Shown here: positions 1-11,198 of the stretch, piece after piece
Layout of the letters: each line of letters begins with the position of its first letter
How positions within the stretch are numbered: the first letter of the stretch is position 1
NCBI GenBank assembly: GCA_010015745.1
Contig: ML978174.1
Location: 124,001 to 188,000, forward strand
DNA: 64,000 nt
Origin: Setomelanomma holmii
Taxonomy: Eukaryota; Ascomycota; Dothideomycetes; Pleosporales; Phaeosphaeriaceae
Reading direction: 5' to 3'
Made by a program: the position numbers and the translations under genes
Notes under the pieces: generated by a model
Told to the model about the DNA's origin: nothing
Database searches by the model: none
The model's input: the letters and a program-made list of their open reading frames with translations, nothing else

Positions 1-262
1 TGCCTTCGACTCGCATCACATCATGATGAACTTCCTCATCATCGAACGACGTCTATCTCGTCAACAACGTTCCGCAATCACTAGGCTTGTCTTACCGAAT
101 GATCTGCCTGCGACAAATGTCCTAACAGCTCTGCCGAATCTCGACAAAATTTTCCTCGGTCTTGACAACTTTGACAAGGACTATTGGAAGGGTTGGTATC
201 GTGTCGTTCGCAACAATGGCGAGGAACCGAGATTGGTTGACACAAATAAGTGGAGGAGGTAA
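1..262 (+). CDS. C-terminal fragment of an unidentified protein (partial at left edge)
   Basis: The frame is open from base 2 to a TAA at 260-262, giving about 86 residues that enter from outside the window. The segment has a leucine-rich, hydrophobic/charged pattern (residues around LVLPNDLPATNVLTALPNL) that resembles the tail of fungal F-box/2EXR-type proteins, which end in a short LRR-like stretch followed by a basic tail. That family resemblance is an impression, not a domain match. No intron signal is needed to keep the frame open. The 263 bp between this stop and the next gene shows nothing recognisable. The true start and most of the protein lie to the left of the window. Confidence 0.4.
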   Translation, partial: AFDSHHIMMNFLIIERRLSRQQRSAITRLVLPNDLPATNVLTALPNLDKIFLGLDNFDKDYWKGWYRVVRNNGEEPRLVDTNKWRR

Positions 263-525
263 GACTGTCGAGCGGCGGAGGCGAATGATCGTACAGCAAA
301 GTGGTGGCTGTTATTGGGGTGGGTATCTTTCATCAGCATGGGATCTCGGCGCATCTAAGGAAAGCATATACATGAGAAGTATTGTCGAATTTCGGGTGAC
401 GGATATGGAGATATGATACCCTATGTTTGACGGCGATCAGTCTGAGCAGAGTACATTACGTCAAGCCACATTTGACCTTCTCTGAATCATGCAATACCTC
501 TGCTCCACCGACGCCTTTCTTTCGT

Positions 526-2230
526 TCATACCACAGCCATCAACACATCCTCAGCATTCTCCCGCCCCACAATCCCTTCCTCAACCATCTGCTCCAACAC
601 CTTCACCACATCCTTACTCCTTCCCTTCCATGTATCCTTCCTCACCTGCGCCCCACTCGCCACTTCCTTCAACACCTCAGCCACAATTGCCTTCGCATCC
701 GCCGTCGCTCTAACCTCCAGCGCCCCAGCCCTCTCCGCATAACTCCTCGCCCCGCGATAAAACACACCCGCATTCCCAACAAGCACCATTTTACTTTTCA
801 TCCACGCCAATTTCGCGCTCTCGAACAACGCAATTCGGAAGCGAAAGAGATCGGTATCGCCGCGCGCGAGGAAGACATCTGCCAGACGCGAAGCTGACAA
901 GATCGAAGCATACGGTGCTGCGGCGAGTTGTGTAAGTAGTGTCTGGGCCTGTGTGAGTGCCGTCCATAAGATTTCTACGTCGGTTGCGAAAGTCGGTGAT
1001 GCAGAGGCATATTGTGTTCCGTCGGCTAGAGCGGAGGCAAGATCGATTAGTGCATCGGCATAGGAGGACTGGATGTTTGCTCGGGCTAGTTTGGAGTTGG
1101 CTGAGTTGTCGGAAGTGTTTGCTATCTTTGCGAAGATCTGCTCGATTGTCTGCGCGTAAGTGGTTGAGGTGCTGCGGCCGGTTCGATATGCGACTTCGGC
1201 GATTGTGGTTTGGAAGCTGGCGGTCGCGAGGAGCGCGTCATCTTTGGGTGTTGTGGTTGCTTCTTTGACGGCGGATGTGCCTATGGAGAGTGTTGGGCCA
1301 GCTTTTGGTTCGTCTTTGATCTTGGGTGTTGTGTCTGTTTCGATGAGATAGATAAGGGCCGGGATCTTCGCTGTTGCTGTTTCGGTGCCGTCTTGGGCTT
1401 TCTTCTCGATGTTTGAGAGTTCAGACAGATCGTAGAGGCCAAGGAGGGTCGTGAGCGCACCGAGCTGTGCTGTGCATGTCTCGAGGATGGTCTCCGCGGT
1501 CAAAGGCTCCTCGACTGTCGCCCAGTCGCCTGGTGACTCTGATGATGAGGAGGCGGTCTCTGCAGCTGCAACTTCTTGATCGTTGTTCAGCGAAACGCCG
1601 CCTTCCCAGGCTTCCTGGTACTCTCCAGAAGCTTGTGCTTTCGCGATTTCAGCTTGCATCTGCTCATATTCTCGCTGCTGACTCTCAAGACACCCTGTGA
1701 AGACGTCTACTGCTTCTTCGAGGAGTGCGCGGGCTGATCCTTTGTTGGTCTCATGGCTTCCAGATTCCAGCAGTAATTCTGCGAGTGAGGTCAGAACTTG
1801 GGCTGCATTGAACTGGATGTCGGTATTCGCTGGGTTCAGCAAAATTGCGAAGCGATGCGATTCCAAAGTTTCTTGCAATAGTGCTGCCCTGTCACCAAGT
1901 TGAGACACTATTCGATCGTCCTCTGTGATGCTGTACTCGAGATTCGCTCTGCATAACATCAATTTCATCTTCGCCACAACTGGCACGCTGGACCCACTTG
2001 TTGTAAGCTAGATCGAAAGACTTTGGAAACCGCTTCAGTCCCTCGTTGTACATTTCGATCGCGCGATTGAAGAATCGTGTGGCTTTTGCAGCGTCTCCTG
2101 CTCTCCATTTGCCGGCTGCTTGCTCATGTTCATCTGCGGCTTCAAGGAAATCGTTCTCTGTTTGCGGTTCTTGTGTCTTGGCCTTCGACTTGTGCTTTGA
2201 CTTGAGGAAATCCTTCTTCTTGAATGGCAT
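526..2230 (-). CDS. TPR-containing protein, 551 aa, one intron
   Basis: Exons are 1998-2230 and 526-1948, separated by a 49 bp GTGGGT...CAG intron (1949-1997). Splicing joins AYNK directly to ANLEYS and closes the frame. The start is the ATG at 2230, followed by a lysine-rich MPFKKKDFLK leader. Residues about 30-150 form tetratricopeptide-like helix pairs (EHEQAAGKWRAGDAAKATRFFNRAIEMYNEGL; SHRFAILLNPANTDIQFNAAQVLTSLAELL). A central acidic, serine-rich linker follows, then a helical C-terminal half. The first TPR block resembles a conserved but poorly characterised ascomycete TPR family; I cannot give it a specific function. TPRs usually act as protein-binding scaffolds. It is probably soluble, with no signal peptide or membrane segment visible. 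Confidence 0.8.
1949..1997 (-). other. Intron of the TPR gene
   Basis: A 49 bp intron on the minus strand with donor GTGGGT and acceptor TGCAG. Removing it joins two frames that otherwise do not meet and restores a continuous TPR helix, so it is an intron rather than a frameshift. Confidence 0.75.
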
Positions 2231-2517
2231 TCTGGTACTGTGATTTGGCGAAGATTGAAGAAACTTGGCTTGTAAGGTAGATTTAGATAGGTTCTCGTGT
2301 CGTTCGGCAGTGGCAAAATTTGCGTCCAGTTCATCAGATTACTCAGCGGAAAGATCTTTGTGGAATGTCTCAGTCTGACACATGATAGAGCACTTTGGGG
2401 TCGAAAATGTTCTTTTATATTGCTGTTACCTGTGTAGGAACATTTCTCAGGGTCGCGCTTTCCGCGTCGATCTGCCCCGCCCGCTTGCATCATAGCCCCG
2501 CCGCGGACCTTGCTTCC

Positions 2518-2927
2518 TCACTTCAACTTCGCAACATCAAACTCATCCCACCATAGCGACTTATTGACTAGGAAGCCACTCGCGTCGAGCAATACGCCTT
2601 CCTCTTTGAGCAGCTTCAGCTTAGATTCCTGATTCTGACCGCTAGGCGCCTTCTCCCAGTCGCCTTTGTATCCACCGACAAACGGCGACCGTCAGCGTCT
2701 TTCACTTCGCGCAGGTATTCTGGACGTACTCCAGTGCTCGCAATGCATCTATGACATGGAATCTCCGGCGCGAAAGGATTGACACGTAATGCGCCGCCCA
2801 CCGCGCGCGGACTACTATTCAGTGCCTTCGCCATGGCCGCGTACGATGTTATTCGACCCTCTGGAATTTGTTGAAGGGCAGCATAGACGCGCTCTTGGTA
2901 CTTCGTGACACTTTGGTGCTTCGACAT
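2518..2927 (-). CDS. O6-methylguanine-DNA methyltransferase (MGMT/ATase), 120 aa, intron with non-AG end
   Basis: The enzyme transfers the methyl group of O6-methylguanine to its own active-site cysteine in a suicide DNA repair reaction. Residues 1-66 (2730-2927) carry the DNA-binding helix region (ITSYAAMAKALNSSPRAVGGALRVNPFAPE) and the active-site motif IPCHR, with Cys58. The family continuation FVGGYKGDWEKAPSG and a helical tail are encoded in 2518-2682. Between them lie 47 bp that begin with GTACGT and contain a GCTGAC branch site, but end in CCG where an AG is expected. Assuming removal of 2683-2729 gives exactly 121 codons including the stop and a family-like junction. Without it, the protein reads into an unrelated tail after STG. 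The start is the ATG at 2927; an upstream in-frame extension has no family similarity. The length fits small fungal MGMTs that lack the N-terminal domain. Confidence 0.7.
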
Positions 2928-5900
2928 AACGAGATAGACGTGTTGTATGAGACTTGAAGGTGGAAGGACAGTCGAGGTTGACGCGTCTTGACCTATGGTC
3001 AACGCGTGATCACGAGAAGGCTTTGGAACTGACCATTCACAGAACCTCAAGACAATGTTCGTGCACACCACGAAAATATATCCATAGATGAAGCACAATT
3101 TACTAGACGTCTGAGAAGGTCACAACCGCACATTACTGCCCTTCGGTCACCAGAAGGATCTTGTTTTGCATCCTCCATCCAGCACGTCTACCCGGACAGC
3201 ATTGACACTCGAAACTTATATCGCGGATGGGATGCTGCAGGAGCGTCCAAAATGAAATACGTTCACTACAGCCCATGGCGACCTTGCCCCCCAGTTCGGC
3301 AAGGAGATTCGACATGGACGCCCTTTAATTTCGTCTTTGTTCACTGACTTGGAAACGAAGTTGAGCCATGGAGTCGCGTTCGACTCGTATACCGCGGTTG
3401 GGACGGAACTTTTCCTGGCCCTGCATCGCGATAGACGAAACCAACACGGCGGAGTTTCATGTGATTGCGGTGCTGTATGGACTTCAAAAGAACAAAGACG
3501 AACCTACTCTACCAGAACAATGGCATCATCACTCTTCGCAGAACCTACTTCAATTGGAGCTTGGCCCGTAGAACAGCCGCCGAGCCTAGACACTCCATCC
3601 CTACGTACTTCAAATGTCCACAACAGCTCGGCTGCTTCTACTTTGGGAGCTCATCGCCGAACGACGCGATATGGCTCAGTGAAGTCGGGCCATTGTGATC
3701 AACATCATCATCGAGGTCTGAGCAAGCAGTTCGTGACGGACTGCCTCGAATTTCGGGTTGGCTGATCGCTGCGGCCCGGGCTCCACAAGATCACACAACG
3801 CTATCGTGCTTCGTTACAGTGATTCGCACACAGACTCCAGCTCGTGCCGTCCCTCCCTTCTCCGTTCGACAACGGCTATGACCAAGTTGTGATCAAGGTA
3901 TATGCTAGTCTTTTGAACCCTGGTCAGTAAGTGTCATTCGCGTTACTCAAATCTTGAGCACGAGCGGCTATGAAAGCAGAACCGCGTGGTTGCATCCCAT
4001 GAAGGGAACAGCCGAGTCCTCCGAGGACGTCCTGCGCATCGACCCATAATTGCTCATGTTGGAGCAATCAACTACTACGGCCTCGACGCGCAGTCTGTCG
4101 TGCAGAAGTCAATTGTCGTAGGCGGCGCGAGATTGAGACTCGAAGCCACGGCGCCCTATGCACTCTCTGAGGACGCTGAGGCCGCCTGTTCTATGGTTCA
4201 GCAAGGTCTCCAACCTGAGCCATGGATATCATCGCAAAAGGCAACTTGCATGAGCTTGCTGTAGCGGAGAAAGATGAGTCCTCGTGCCGAAGTCAAATCT
4301 GAGACCTCTTGCGTATAGCCGCGATGGATCTTTGCAGTCCGAAGACTGCTGTGTCCTCTAATTGGCAGTAATCACGGATATATCCATCTCTTTTGGGGAA
4401 AGCTCAATCACATGATCGAAATGGTCTGCGGCCAGTCTCGCACCGTCACATCGGGAGGGAACGAATGAGCGTGCAAAGATGCGGTCTGAGAGAATCGGTG
4501 GCTTGGGCCTAACCTGGACGGTGGAACTCGAGGGCGGCCGTGTTTCCGTTGGGGCGTGACGGAAACCTTGAAATGTTGAGGTGACTCAGGTGAGCAGGAA
4601 CTTCGTTTGGTCCTTTGTCGACTTCGACCTTGCAACACCTCGAAATGTCCTTGACTATTGCGGGCTTGCGACGCTCTTGATGTGCTGTCAAAGTGGCGAG
4701 GTCGATCAAACCCTCAGCCTCAATTTCCTGCAGCTAAATGGCCGAGTTGCTGCACCTAGCCACACTTCAGCTTGCCCAGGGCGGCCTTTCCGGCTGCACG
4801 TGAGCGAATCCTGTCGGCTCTTCATGCTGCATAGAACCGGTCACGAGAATAGAAGCAGATGTCATATGAAGCGTTGGATATGCCTTGCGCAAAATGCTCA
4901 CAGAGCATATGACTCTTCTGCATGAGATGCTAGGGCCATCTCTTGCGCTACGAGCTCTGATTGAACAGCTCTACATACCGCGCATGCTCTGAAAGCCCCA
5001 GACGGTGAGCTTTTCCCAACGGATTGTCCTCAGTCCGTTCTGGGAGAGCTGCAGGCGGCCCATGAATGCCCTAAATTGCTCGCCCTCTCACGATGAAGCA
5101 TGCAAGCGATGGCTGATCATCGCGCGATGTCCAATGGCTGAGGGAAGCATAGCAAGCTGAGGACTAATGGTGCTGGAGCGAGTTTCACTGCGAGTTTGAG
5201 GCGGCATGCTGTAGTCTCTCGCTATGTTTCTTACCTCAGCTCTTAACAATGACAGCCTCCGTCACGGGATATGAGAAGAGAATTTGGGTGAACAGCTCAA
5301 AGGCTGTGGAAAAAGGTCTTGAGCCTCTGAAACGGCATAAAGTGTGTGGGTAAACAACTGCTAGCGACGGTCGGCAGACCAATTGGGCATTGTGTCTGGC
5401 CGCCGCCAACAAGGGCTCTCTGCGAATCGTTGCCCTCCAACGCAGTCCAGCAACGCAACTGGTTGCCCTTCTTTTCTCGCGCCTCCACCCGTCCACCCAA
5501 GCGCAAGCGCCCGTAACTGAACCAGAATGCTTCCGTGCCAGGTCAGCCCAACATCGCAAGGCCGCCGGCGTCGAGATGGTCGTTGGGGGTCTGCGCGTCT
5601 TTTTGCGCTTGTCGCTGCGATATACATACCCAGAGCCTGTCTGTTCTCCCACCAGATTCGCAGGACTCTCTGGACCAACAATCTGGCAACAACAGCACCA
5701 GCCTAATTCTCCGCATAATCTAGGACTCGATTTCGGTGGGCCTTGAACTGGTATCCTGCCCTCGAAACGGCCTTCCCGCGCACCTGCCCCACTGAGGCAA
5801 GAACCGGTTGGATCTCCACACTTGGACGGACGACCCTGAAGAGGCGGTAGGACGCGTGAGCAGTTACTGGGGCACGAGTATAACATTACTTCGCGTCTCG

Positions 5901-6386
5901 TTGCTCCTTGTACGTGTCGTTGTCGATTTTCGTCCCAATCGCGAGTCCTTGCACAGCCCCAAATTGGGCTTTGCCGAAACCGCGCCACAGCCTTCTTGCA
6001 CCCGGACCTACCGGCATAAGTGGCGTACAAGCAAGAGCATCAGGACTCACCGAATTTCTGCATGGGCTACGTGGTATTGGCTTGTAGATTCTTGCTGGAT
6101 GACTTATATTGATGGACTTTCGGTCTCACGTTCCTGGATCATAGCTTTGCCACCCCCGTCCCGGCACCCGCTCTGTCAAATAGCTTGACGGTATCTTTCC
6201 GAGCTGAGTGTTGCTGACGGTCCCAAGCACTCGATTGTTCCGGCAACTCAAAGTTCCTGGTAACGCCGCCGCGCCTGTTTCCCTGTCTCAGCGTCTTACA
6301 GGTCAACGAGCACATGCCTTCATGAGTTACTTGGCGCACACAAGCCTCTTTCGTACATCCAGTCGGGTCACACAAGGCTGCCCGGA
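2928..6386. other. Gene-free stretch of about 3.5 kb
   Basis: Open frames here are short, overlap on both strands and show no family pattern or consistent splice signals. Around 3850-3930 the plus strand encodes a short segment with a faint zinc-type alcohol dehydrogenase/quinone reductase flavour (YDQVVIKVYASLLNPGQ) before a stop, but nothing convincing follows. The last few hundred bases presumably hold the promoter and leader of the gene that starts at 6387. Confidence 0.4.
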
Positions 6387-9300
6387 ATGGCATCATATAA
6401 GTCACAATTCGTTCCCCCAAGGAAAATGGAGGACCGAGCGCCCACAACGCGGTTGCCGCAAAGATCGGTCACTCCAACCACAATCACATCTCCATTACCT
6501 ACAGTCGGCCAGTCGAAACTGCAGAAGAGGAGACCTTCGCGAGATGAACAATTGCACACAAGCAGAGCTCCTACGAGTCAAAGAGCACCTTCGCGGAGGG
6601 TCTTTCCATCGCAGGGAAGTAGCTCAACCTTAAATACACAACCTCAACACCCAAGCATCACAACTTCGAGGAATGCGCCTCGACCTCAAGAAACATCACG
6701 TCTACCAAAGCTCGAAGTCCCGAATGCGACACGCACGCCTTCGCTTGCATCTGGATCCTCGGCATCGACCATCGAAAGTCCGCGATCGAACGTATTGAGA
6801 AGGAAAAAGACCAGTCTAGGAGTCGCCAGTTCTCGACAAGCTTTGCGAATCAGAGACGACTCTATGTCTTCCCAGGAAGAAAGACAATCCGGGGAAGGGA
6901 TTCCTAGTGGATACAAGGACCATTTCTCTGAGACGGTGCTAGGCATAACCCTTCCACCTTCTTCATCGATTCTGGCCCGTTCCGAGCCAGAAATCGAACC
7001 GTACGGTTCAGCGCTGTACGACATCGACGTTGGTCCGACAGACATTCTGCCTATGCCCACACCGCAATATGCTCTATCCGCTACGCCTTCGACACGTTAC
7101 TCTGGATCTCCAGGGCCCTTCAGTGTTTCCTCGACACCCACTTCAATGTCGTCGTACTCTCCAGGCACCGCACTATCAATATCGAGAAACTCTCATCGAA
7201 CGAAGCAGGCAAGCCCACTACAGAGCAGACCACCCGTCACTCGACACAAGACGCCAGATGAGGTTGGCTCTCGAAATCCGCATACTCTCTCAACAGTTCG
7301 CGAGTCATCAACATCATCATCGTCGGCGTCAACAGTTGTTGCTGACGGAGGAAGACACAAAGAGAAACCATCGCCCAATGGCCTTGCAATGTTGCCGCAA
7401 AGTCCTCAGATTCCAGAAATGAACGACGCTAGCACAACACAACCGCGTGGTCAAGCTCCTCCTGAGTTCGCTCACCTTGTTGAAAGCTCGCCTCCACCGC
7501 TCCTACCCGGTCGACGCCCCGCCAGGCCGAGCCGAGAGGGCACTCCAGAAATCATGGGGATTCGGGGCCCGTCGCCAGTGATACAAAGTAACATGATGGC
7601 TTTTCCTTCAGCGCACAGACGGACGATCTCCACCGAATCTAAGACTGGCCCAGCCCCAGCCTCGCGTTCCAGGGCCGGCGTGCCAACGAAGGCACCTTCT
7701 CGCATCCCGTCTCCTGGGCCAACGTCCATAACGGCACCAGCCCCTCGCGCATTGCCTCGTGGGCCGACACCAGATATTCAGAGCGATAGAGATACACGAA
7801 GGTCGAGCACACTTCCAGCACCGGCGACGGCGCCTGCTCCTAGTCCGAGCAAAACAGCTAGGTTTGGTTTCTTTAGCCGGCGAACGAAGACTGAACCTCC
7901 TACCGTCGCAAGATCTGAAAGCCGGCTGCAGCGTAAAGGGCCAGTGGCAGGTACTGGTCATGAAGGCTATGGAAAATATGCAGTGCGAGGTCGCAGTGGA
8001 AGTTCAATCAGTGCAGCTAGCATAGGACGATCAGCAAGCGCTGGCACGACCACCGAGAGTCTCGATCGAACGCCATCGACCCGCAAGAGCAGCATGACTA
8101 GCACAACAAGCGAAGACATGGACGACTTTTTCCTGAATCGTCTCGCACCAAGAGTTATTCGTGGCGGAAGCAGCACAGAGCTCTCCCGCAGCCCAGAGCC
8201 TATGCACAGTAGCAGCAGTCTAGATGTATCGTCAAGAGCTGGCACTGAACTGAAGAAGATCAACAGTGATAGTTCACAATCGGCTACCGGGAACAAGCCA
8301 ACCTTATTACCATCGGCAATGCCAGACACGATGCGTGGAGGATCTCCCTTGAAGAAGAAGCCTTTGGGTCGACGCAGGCCATCGGAAAGCGACGACGATT
8401 CGAAGAGACCGTTTCTTCCCGCACTAGCACCAAGACGCACTTCACGAGCGATCAAGGCACCCGAAGCAGCGACCGCCTTTTCTACCGCCTCGAGCAGTAG
8501 ACCTACAGAAAATGGACGAAAGAACTTCAGTAGCGACTTGGGCGAAGGCAAAGAAGGCAGATGGCTCAAGTCGTCCAAGAAGGTCAAGGCAGAGAAAGAA
8601 GTAGCGAAGCCGTCCAAGAAGTGGAACTTCTTTCAGCGTGCGCATGCAACCCCACGGGCGCTAACACCAGCCGTGGTTCCTGTGGCTACCACCGCTCCAG
8701 TGCCAGTTTCTCGCTCCGTTGCGCACTACGCATTGATGGATCAGTCCGGTCTCAACATGAATGACATCGAACAGCTGATGAACGAGGCCAATACACCAGA
8801 TGAGGGCACCGAAAGCGCGCTTTCCGACGATGAGCCGGAGAGGAAGGAGCGCATGCAGTCAATGCTCTTGCCTCCCAAGCCCCTCCTGCCACCCAGCTTT
8901 ATCCCTCCCGCGCGTTCAGCATCGCCGAAGGTCACTCTTCGCATCCCAATCCAGCAAGAAAAGCCGCAGCCGCAGAAGAAACTGACTCTGGATACCGATG
9001 TCAAGCCCGAGCCTCAGCCGTCCGTTCGTCAGTCGGTTGCCTATACGCCTATTGATCTTTCGCCTCCATCATCGCCCTTCAGTCCACCTTCGCCGCCTCG
9101 AGATGATGTTGCCCCAGCGCAGAGCGAACCAACTCCCATAGCATTTGCATTGCCCTACCAGGCGACCTCTACTTCTGCTCAAGGTCTGCCTCCGCCAGGC
9201 CCGCCGCCGATCAGTCCGCCACCCCGGCCGAGCCGCCTCCCTCAGGTTGGCCGCATACCTCAAGTAGTCTCTACCCGCAAGCCACCCCGTAGACCATCCT

Positions 9301-11198
9301 CGCAGTCCTTCTCGCGCCCATTTGTATCGGATCAGCCTCGGCCGACTGCGCTGCCTCGCACATCGTTCGACTCGATTGGCTCAGTCGTTGCTACGGCAGG
9401 GCCTCTCATTGAGCCCTTTCCTGTTCTGCAGGGCCTCAGTGCGCTTTCTCATGGCTCAGCCATTGCCAGCATGAGTCCACTCTCGGACGAGTCCAGACAA
9501 AGCGAGTTCTTCAAGTTTCCTCCTCGCAAGGACTCCGAGGTTTCCTATTCGAGCAGCTCTGGCATCTGGAGCTTTGCGCCTGCCTTTGGCACAGCCGTCC
9601 TACCGGATCCCAAAGCCCCGCTCTCCGAAGACGAGCTCTGGAACGAGTACGATGATCTTATTGACGAGGTCTTGTCCCCAGTCACCTCTCGCACGAGTCA
9701 AGATCAGGGAGCGACCAGGAGCCCGCACCCGTCACTCGAGCCTTTGCCGCTGAAGCCCAAAGTGGCCCGCGAATCGTCGCAGTCTGACTGCTCAGCAAGT
9801 GGCGTCGCATATCCATCTCTACACTTACGTCGCTCCCGTCTACTCGCGGTCTTACACTCCACTCAGTCTCCAACTTCGTCGGTCTCATTCAACGAGTTCA
9901 TCTCGGACTACGGCGAGAAGAAGATCAGCGTTATTGATCCCGTCACTGGACGCCTAAGCTTGCCGTCAAGCCCTCGATTGTCGACCGGATCGGCCGCGAA
10001 ACGTTCGACTCGATCCAGTCTTCCAGCTTCCTTACCATTGAGCGCTCGACAGTCAAAAGCGACCATTACATCAAGGTCGAGCAAGGACCGTGATAGCGCT
10101 GTGGCGAGCCGATACCGAGATTCGCGTCTGATGGAGATTGCTGAGACCCAAGCGGATGGACTAGTGTCTATGGCTAATCTTCGCTTCGGTGCTCTCATGA
10201 CAAGCAAGTGGCTCTCTTTTGGCCGTGTATTGTTCAGCCCTGTGCACTTCGAGCTGAAGGATCCAAGCGAAGACCGCGTTCTGGTCATCGATGGCCTCGG
10301 CAAAGACTGGTCTTACTACTGCGCTTTGACTTATCCCGAAGCGACTATTTACGACATCGGGCCTGATGCTTCGTCATCCACTGCGGCATCAGGTGATGGC
10401 CAGTCCGAACCATGGTCTACCCTTCGCAATCATCGTCACATATGCCATGAGTCGCTTACCAATGCCCTACCATTTCCGATGCACTTCTTCGCCTGCGTTG
10501 TCCTGCGATTCCCGACTGCGCTACCATCTTCAGTGCATCGCTTCGTGTTGTCCGAAGCAAAGCGTGTCTTGCGACCTGGTGGCTACCTCGAATTCAGTGT
10601 TCTCGACCTCGACCTAGTCAATATGGGCAACCGTGCACGCCGCGCTGTCCGCGGCCTCAAGATGAGAATGCAAGTTGCTGACGAGAACACTTCGCTGCGG
10701 AACATCAGCGACGAGATTATGGCTGGTCTAGGCAGGAAAGGCTTCGCCGAGTGCAACCGATGCGTTGTCGGTGTACCTGTGGCTGGCAAATTGCCAAGTC
10801 CAGATGACGCCAGAAACTCTACGAGCAAGCGCACAGGCAGTATTGCAAGCTCGAACAGCAAGAAAAGTGGCAATCTCCCCGCGCCGAAAGGACCAAACCC
10901 TGAGGTCTCTTTCTCTGACCTCCTCAATGTGTCATCACCCTCCGAATCTACCGATAATGGCATTACTGACATGGTGGCGCGCGTTGGCCGCTGGTGGTAT
11001 TCCCGCTGCTACGAGTCGCTCGTGCTTCCAGAAGCCGGCGAACCTGGTGCAGCAAATTCTGGCAATCTCCTCGAAAACAGCATCTGGCGCGACGAAAGCC
11101 TCATCAACGAATGCGAGAAGCGCGGCACAAGCTTCAAGATGCTCATCGGCTATGCCCAAAAACCTGAGGTTGGCGTCAGACGCACCGTCAGCGTCTGA
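6387..11198 (+). CDS. Large disordered protein with C-terminal methyltransferase-like domain, 1603 aa
   Basis: A single exon starts at ATG 6387. Residues 1 to about 1240 are low in hydrophobics and rich in Ser, Pro, Thr and Arg, with repeated SP/TP motifs, polyproline stretches (PPPGPPPISPPPRPSR) and basic patches, all typical of phospho-regulated disordered scaffolds. Residues about 1245-1460 resemble a type 11 class I SAM-methyltransferase fold. VLVIDGLGKDW (about 1298-1308) sits where motif I is expected, YDIG in place of the acidic strand-2 residue, and a post-motif strand VLRPGGYLEFSVLDLDL lies near 1393. Motif I lacks the canonical GxGxG, so catalysis is doubtful and a pseudo-methyltransferase is possible. 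A last helical segment (MVARVGRWWYSRCYESL) precedes the stop. Cellular role unknown; nuclear or cortical scaffold functions are guesses. Confidence 0.85.
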   Translation: MASYKSQFVPPRKMEDRAPTTRLPQRSVTPTTITSPLPTVGQSKLQKRRPSRDEQLHTSRAPTSQRAPSRRVFPSQGSSSTLNTQPQHPSITTSRNAPRPQETSRLPKLEVPNATRTPSLASGSSASTIESPRSNVLRRKKTSLGVASSRQALRIRDDSMSSQEERQSGEGIPSGYKDHFSETVLGITLPPSSSILARSEPEIEPYGSALYDIDVGPTDILPMPTPQYALSATPSTRYSGSPGPFSVSSTPTSMSSYSPGTALSISRNSHRTKQASPLQSRPPVTRHKTPDEVGSRNPHTLSTVRESSTSSSSASTVVADGGRHKEKPSPNGLAMLPQSPQIPEMNDASTTQPRGQAPPEFAHLVESSPPPLLPGRRPARPSREGTPEIMGIRGPSPVIQSNMMAFPSAHRRTISTESKTGPAPASRSRAGVPTKAPSRIPSPGPTSITAPAPRALPRGPTPDIQSDRDTRRSSTLPAPATAPAPSPSKTARFGFFSRRTKTEPPTVARSESRLQRKGPVAGTGHEGYGKYAVRGRSGSSISAASIGRSASAGTTTESLDRTPSTRKSSMTSTTSEDMDDFFLNRLAPRVIRGGSSTELSRSPEPMHSSSSLDVSSRAGTELKKINSDSSQSATGNKPTLLPSAMPDTMRGGSPLKKKPLGRRRPSESDDDSKRPFLPALAPRRTSRAIKAPEAATAFSTASSSRPTENGRKNFSSDLGEGKEGRWLKSSKKVKAEKEVAKPSKKWNFFQRAHATPRALTPAVVPVATTAPVPVSRSVAHYALMDQSGLNMNDIEQLMNEANTPDEGTESALSDDEPERKERMQSMLLPPKPLLPPSFIPPARSASPKVTLRIPIQQEKPQPQKKLTLDTDVKPEPQPSVRQSVAYTPIDLSPPSSPFSPPSPPRDDVAPAQSEPTPIAFALPYQATSTSAQGLPPPGPPPISPPPRPSRLPQVGRIPQVVSTRKPPRRPSSQSFSRPFVSDQPRPTALPRTSFDSIGSVVATAGPLIEPFPVLQGLSALSHGSAIASMSPLSDESRQSEFFKFPPRKDSEVSYSSSSGIWSFAPAFGTAVLPDPKAPLSEDELWNEYDDLIDEVLSPVTSRTSQDQGATRSPHPSLEPLPLKPKVARESSQSDCSASGVAYPSLHLRRSRLLAVLHSTQSPTSSVSFNEFISDYGEKKISVIDPVTGRLSLPSSPRLSTGSAAKRSTRSSLPASLPLSARQSKATITSRSSKDRDSAVASRYRDSRLMEIAETQADGLVSMANLRFGALMTSKWLSFGRVLFSPVHFELKDPSEDRVLVIDGLGKDWSYYCALTYPEATIYDIGPDASSSTAASGDGQSEPWSTLRNHRHICHESLTNALPFPMHFFACVVLRFPTALPSSVHRFVLSEAKRVLRPGGYLEFSVLDLDLVNMGNRARRAVRGLKMRMQVADENTSLRNISDEIMAGLGRKGFAECNRCVVGVPVAGKLPSPDDARNSTSKRTGSIASSNSKKSGNLPAPKGPNPEVSFSDLLNVSSPSESTDNGITDMVARVGRWWYSRCYESLVLPEAGEPGAANSGNLLENSIWRDESLINECEKRGTSFKMLIGYAQKPEVGVRRTVSV

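Noticed and set aside
3841..4262. Possible zinc-type alcohol dehydrogenase remnant
   Set aside because: Only a 17-residue stretch looks suggestive; the following frames do not continue the family pattern.
5236..6030. 264-codon minus-strand frame before the methyltransferase-like gene
   Set aside because: Composition is dominated by Arg, Gly and Cys as in non-coding frames; no domain, no intron signals, overlapped by frames on the other strand.
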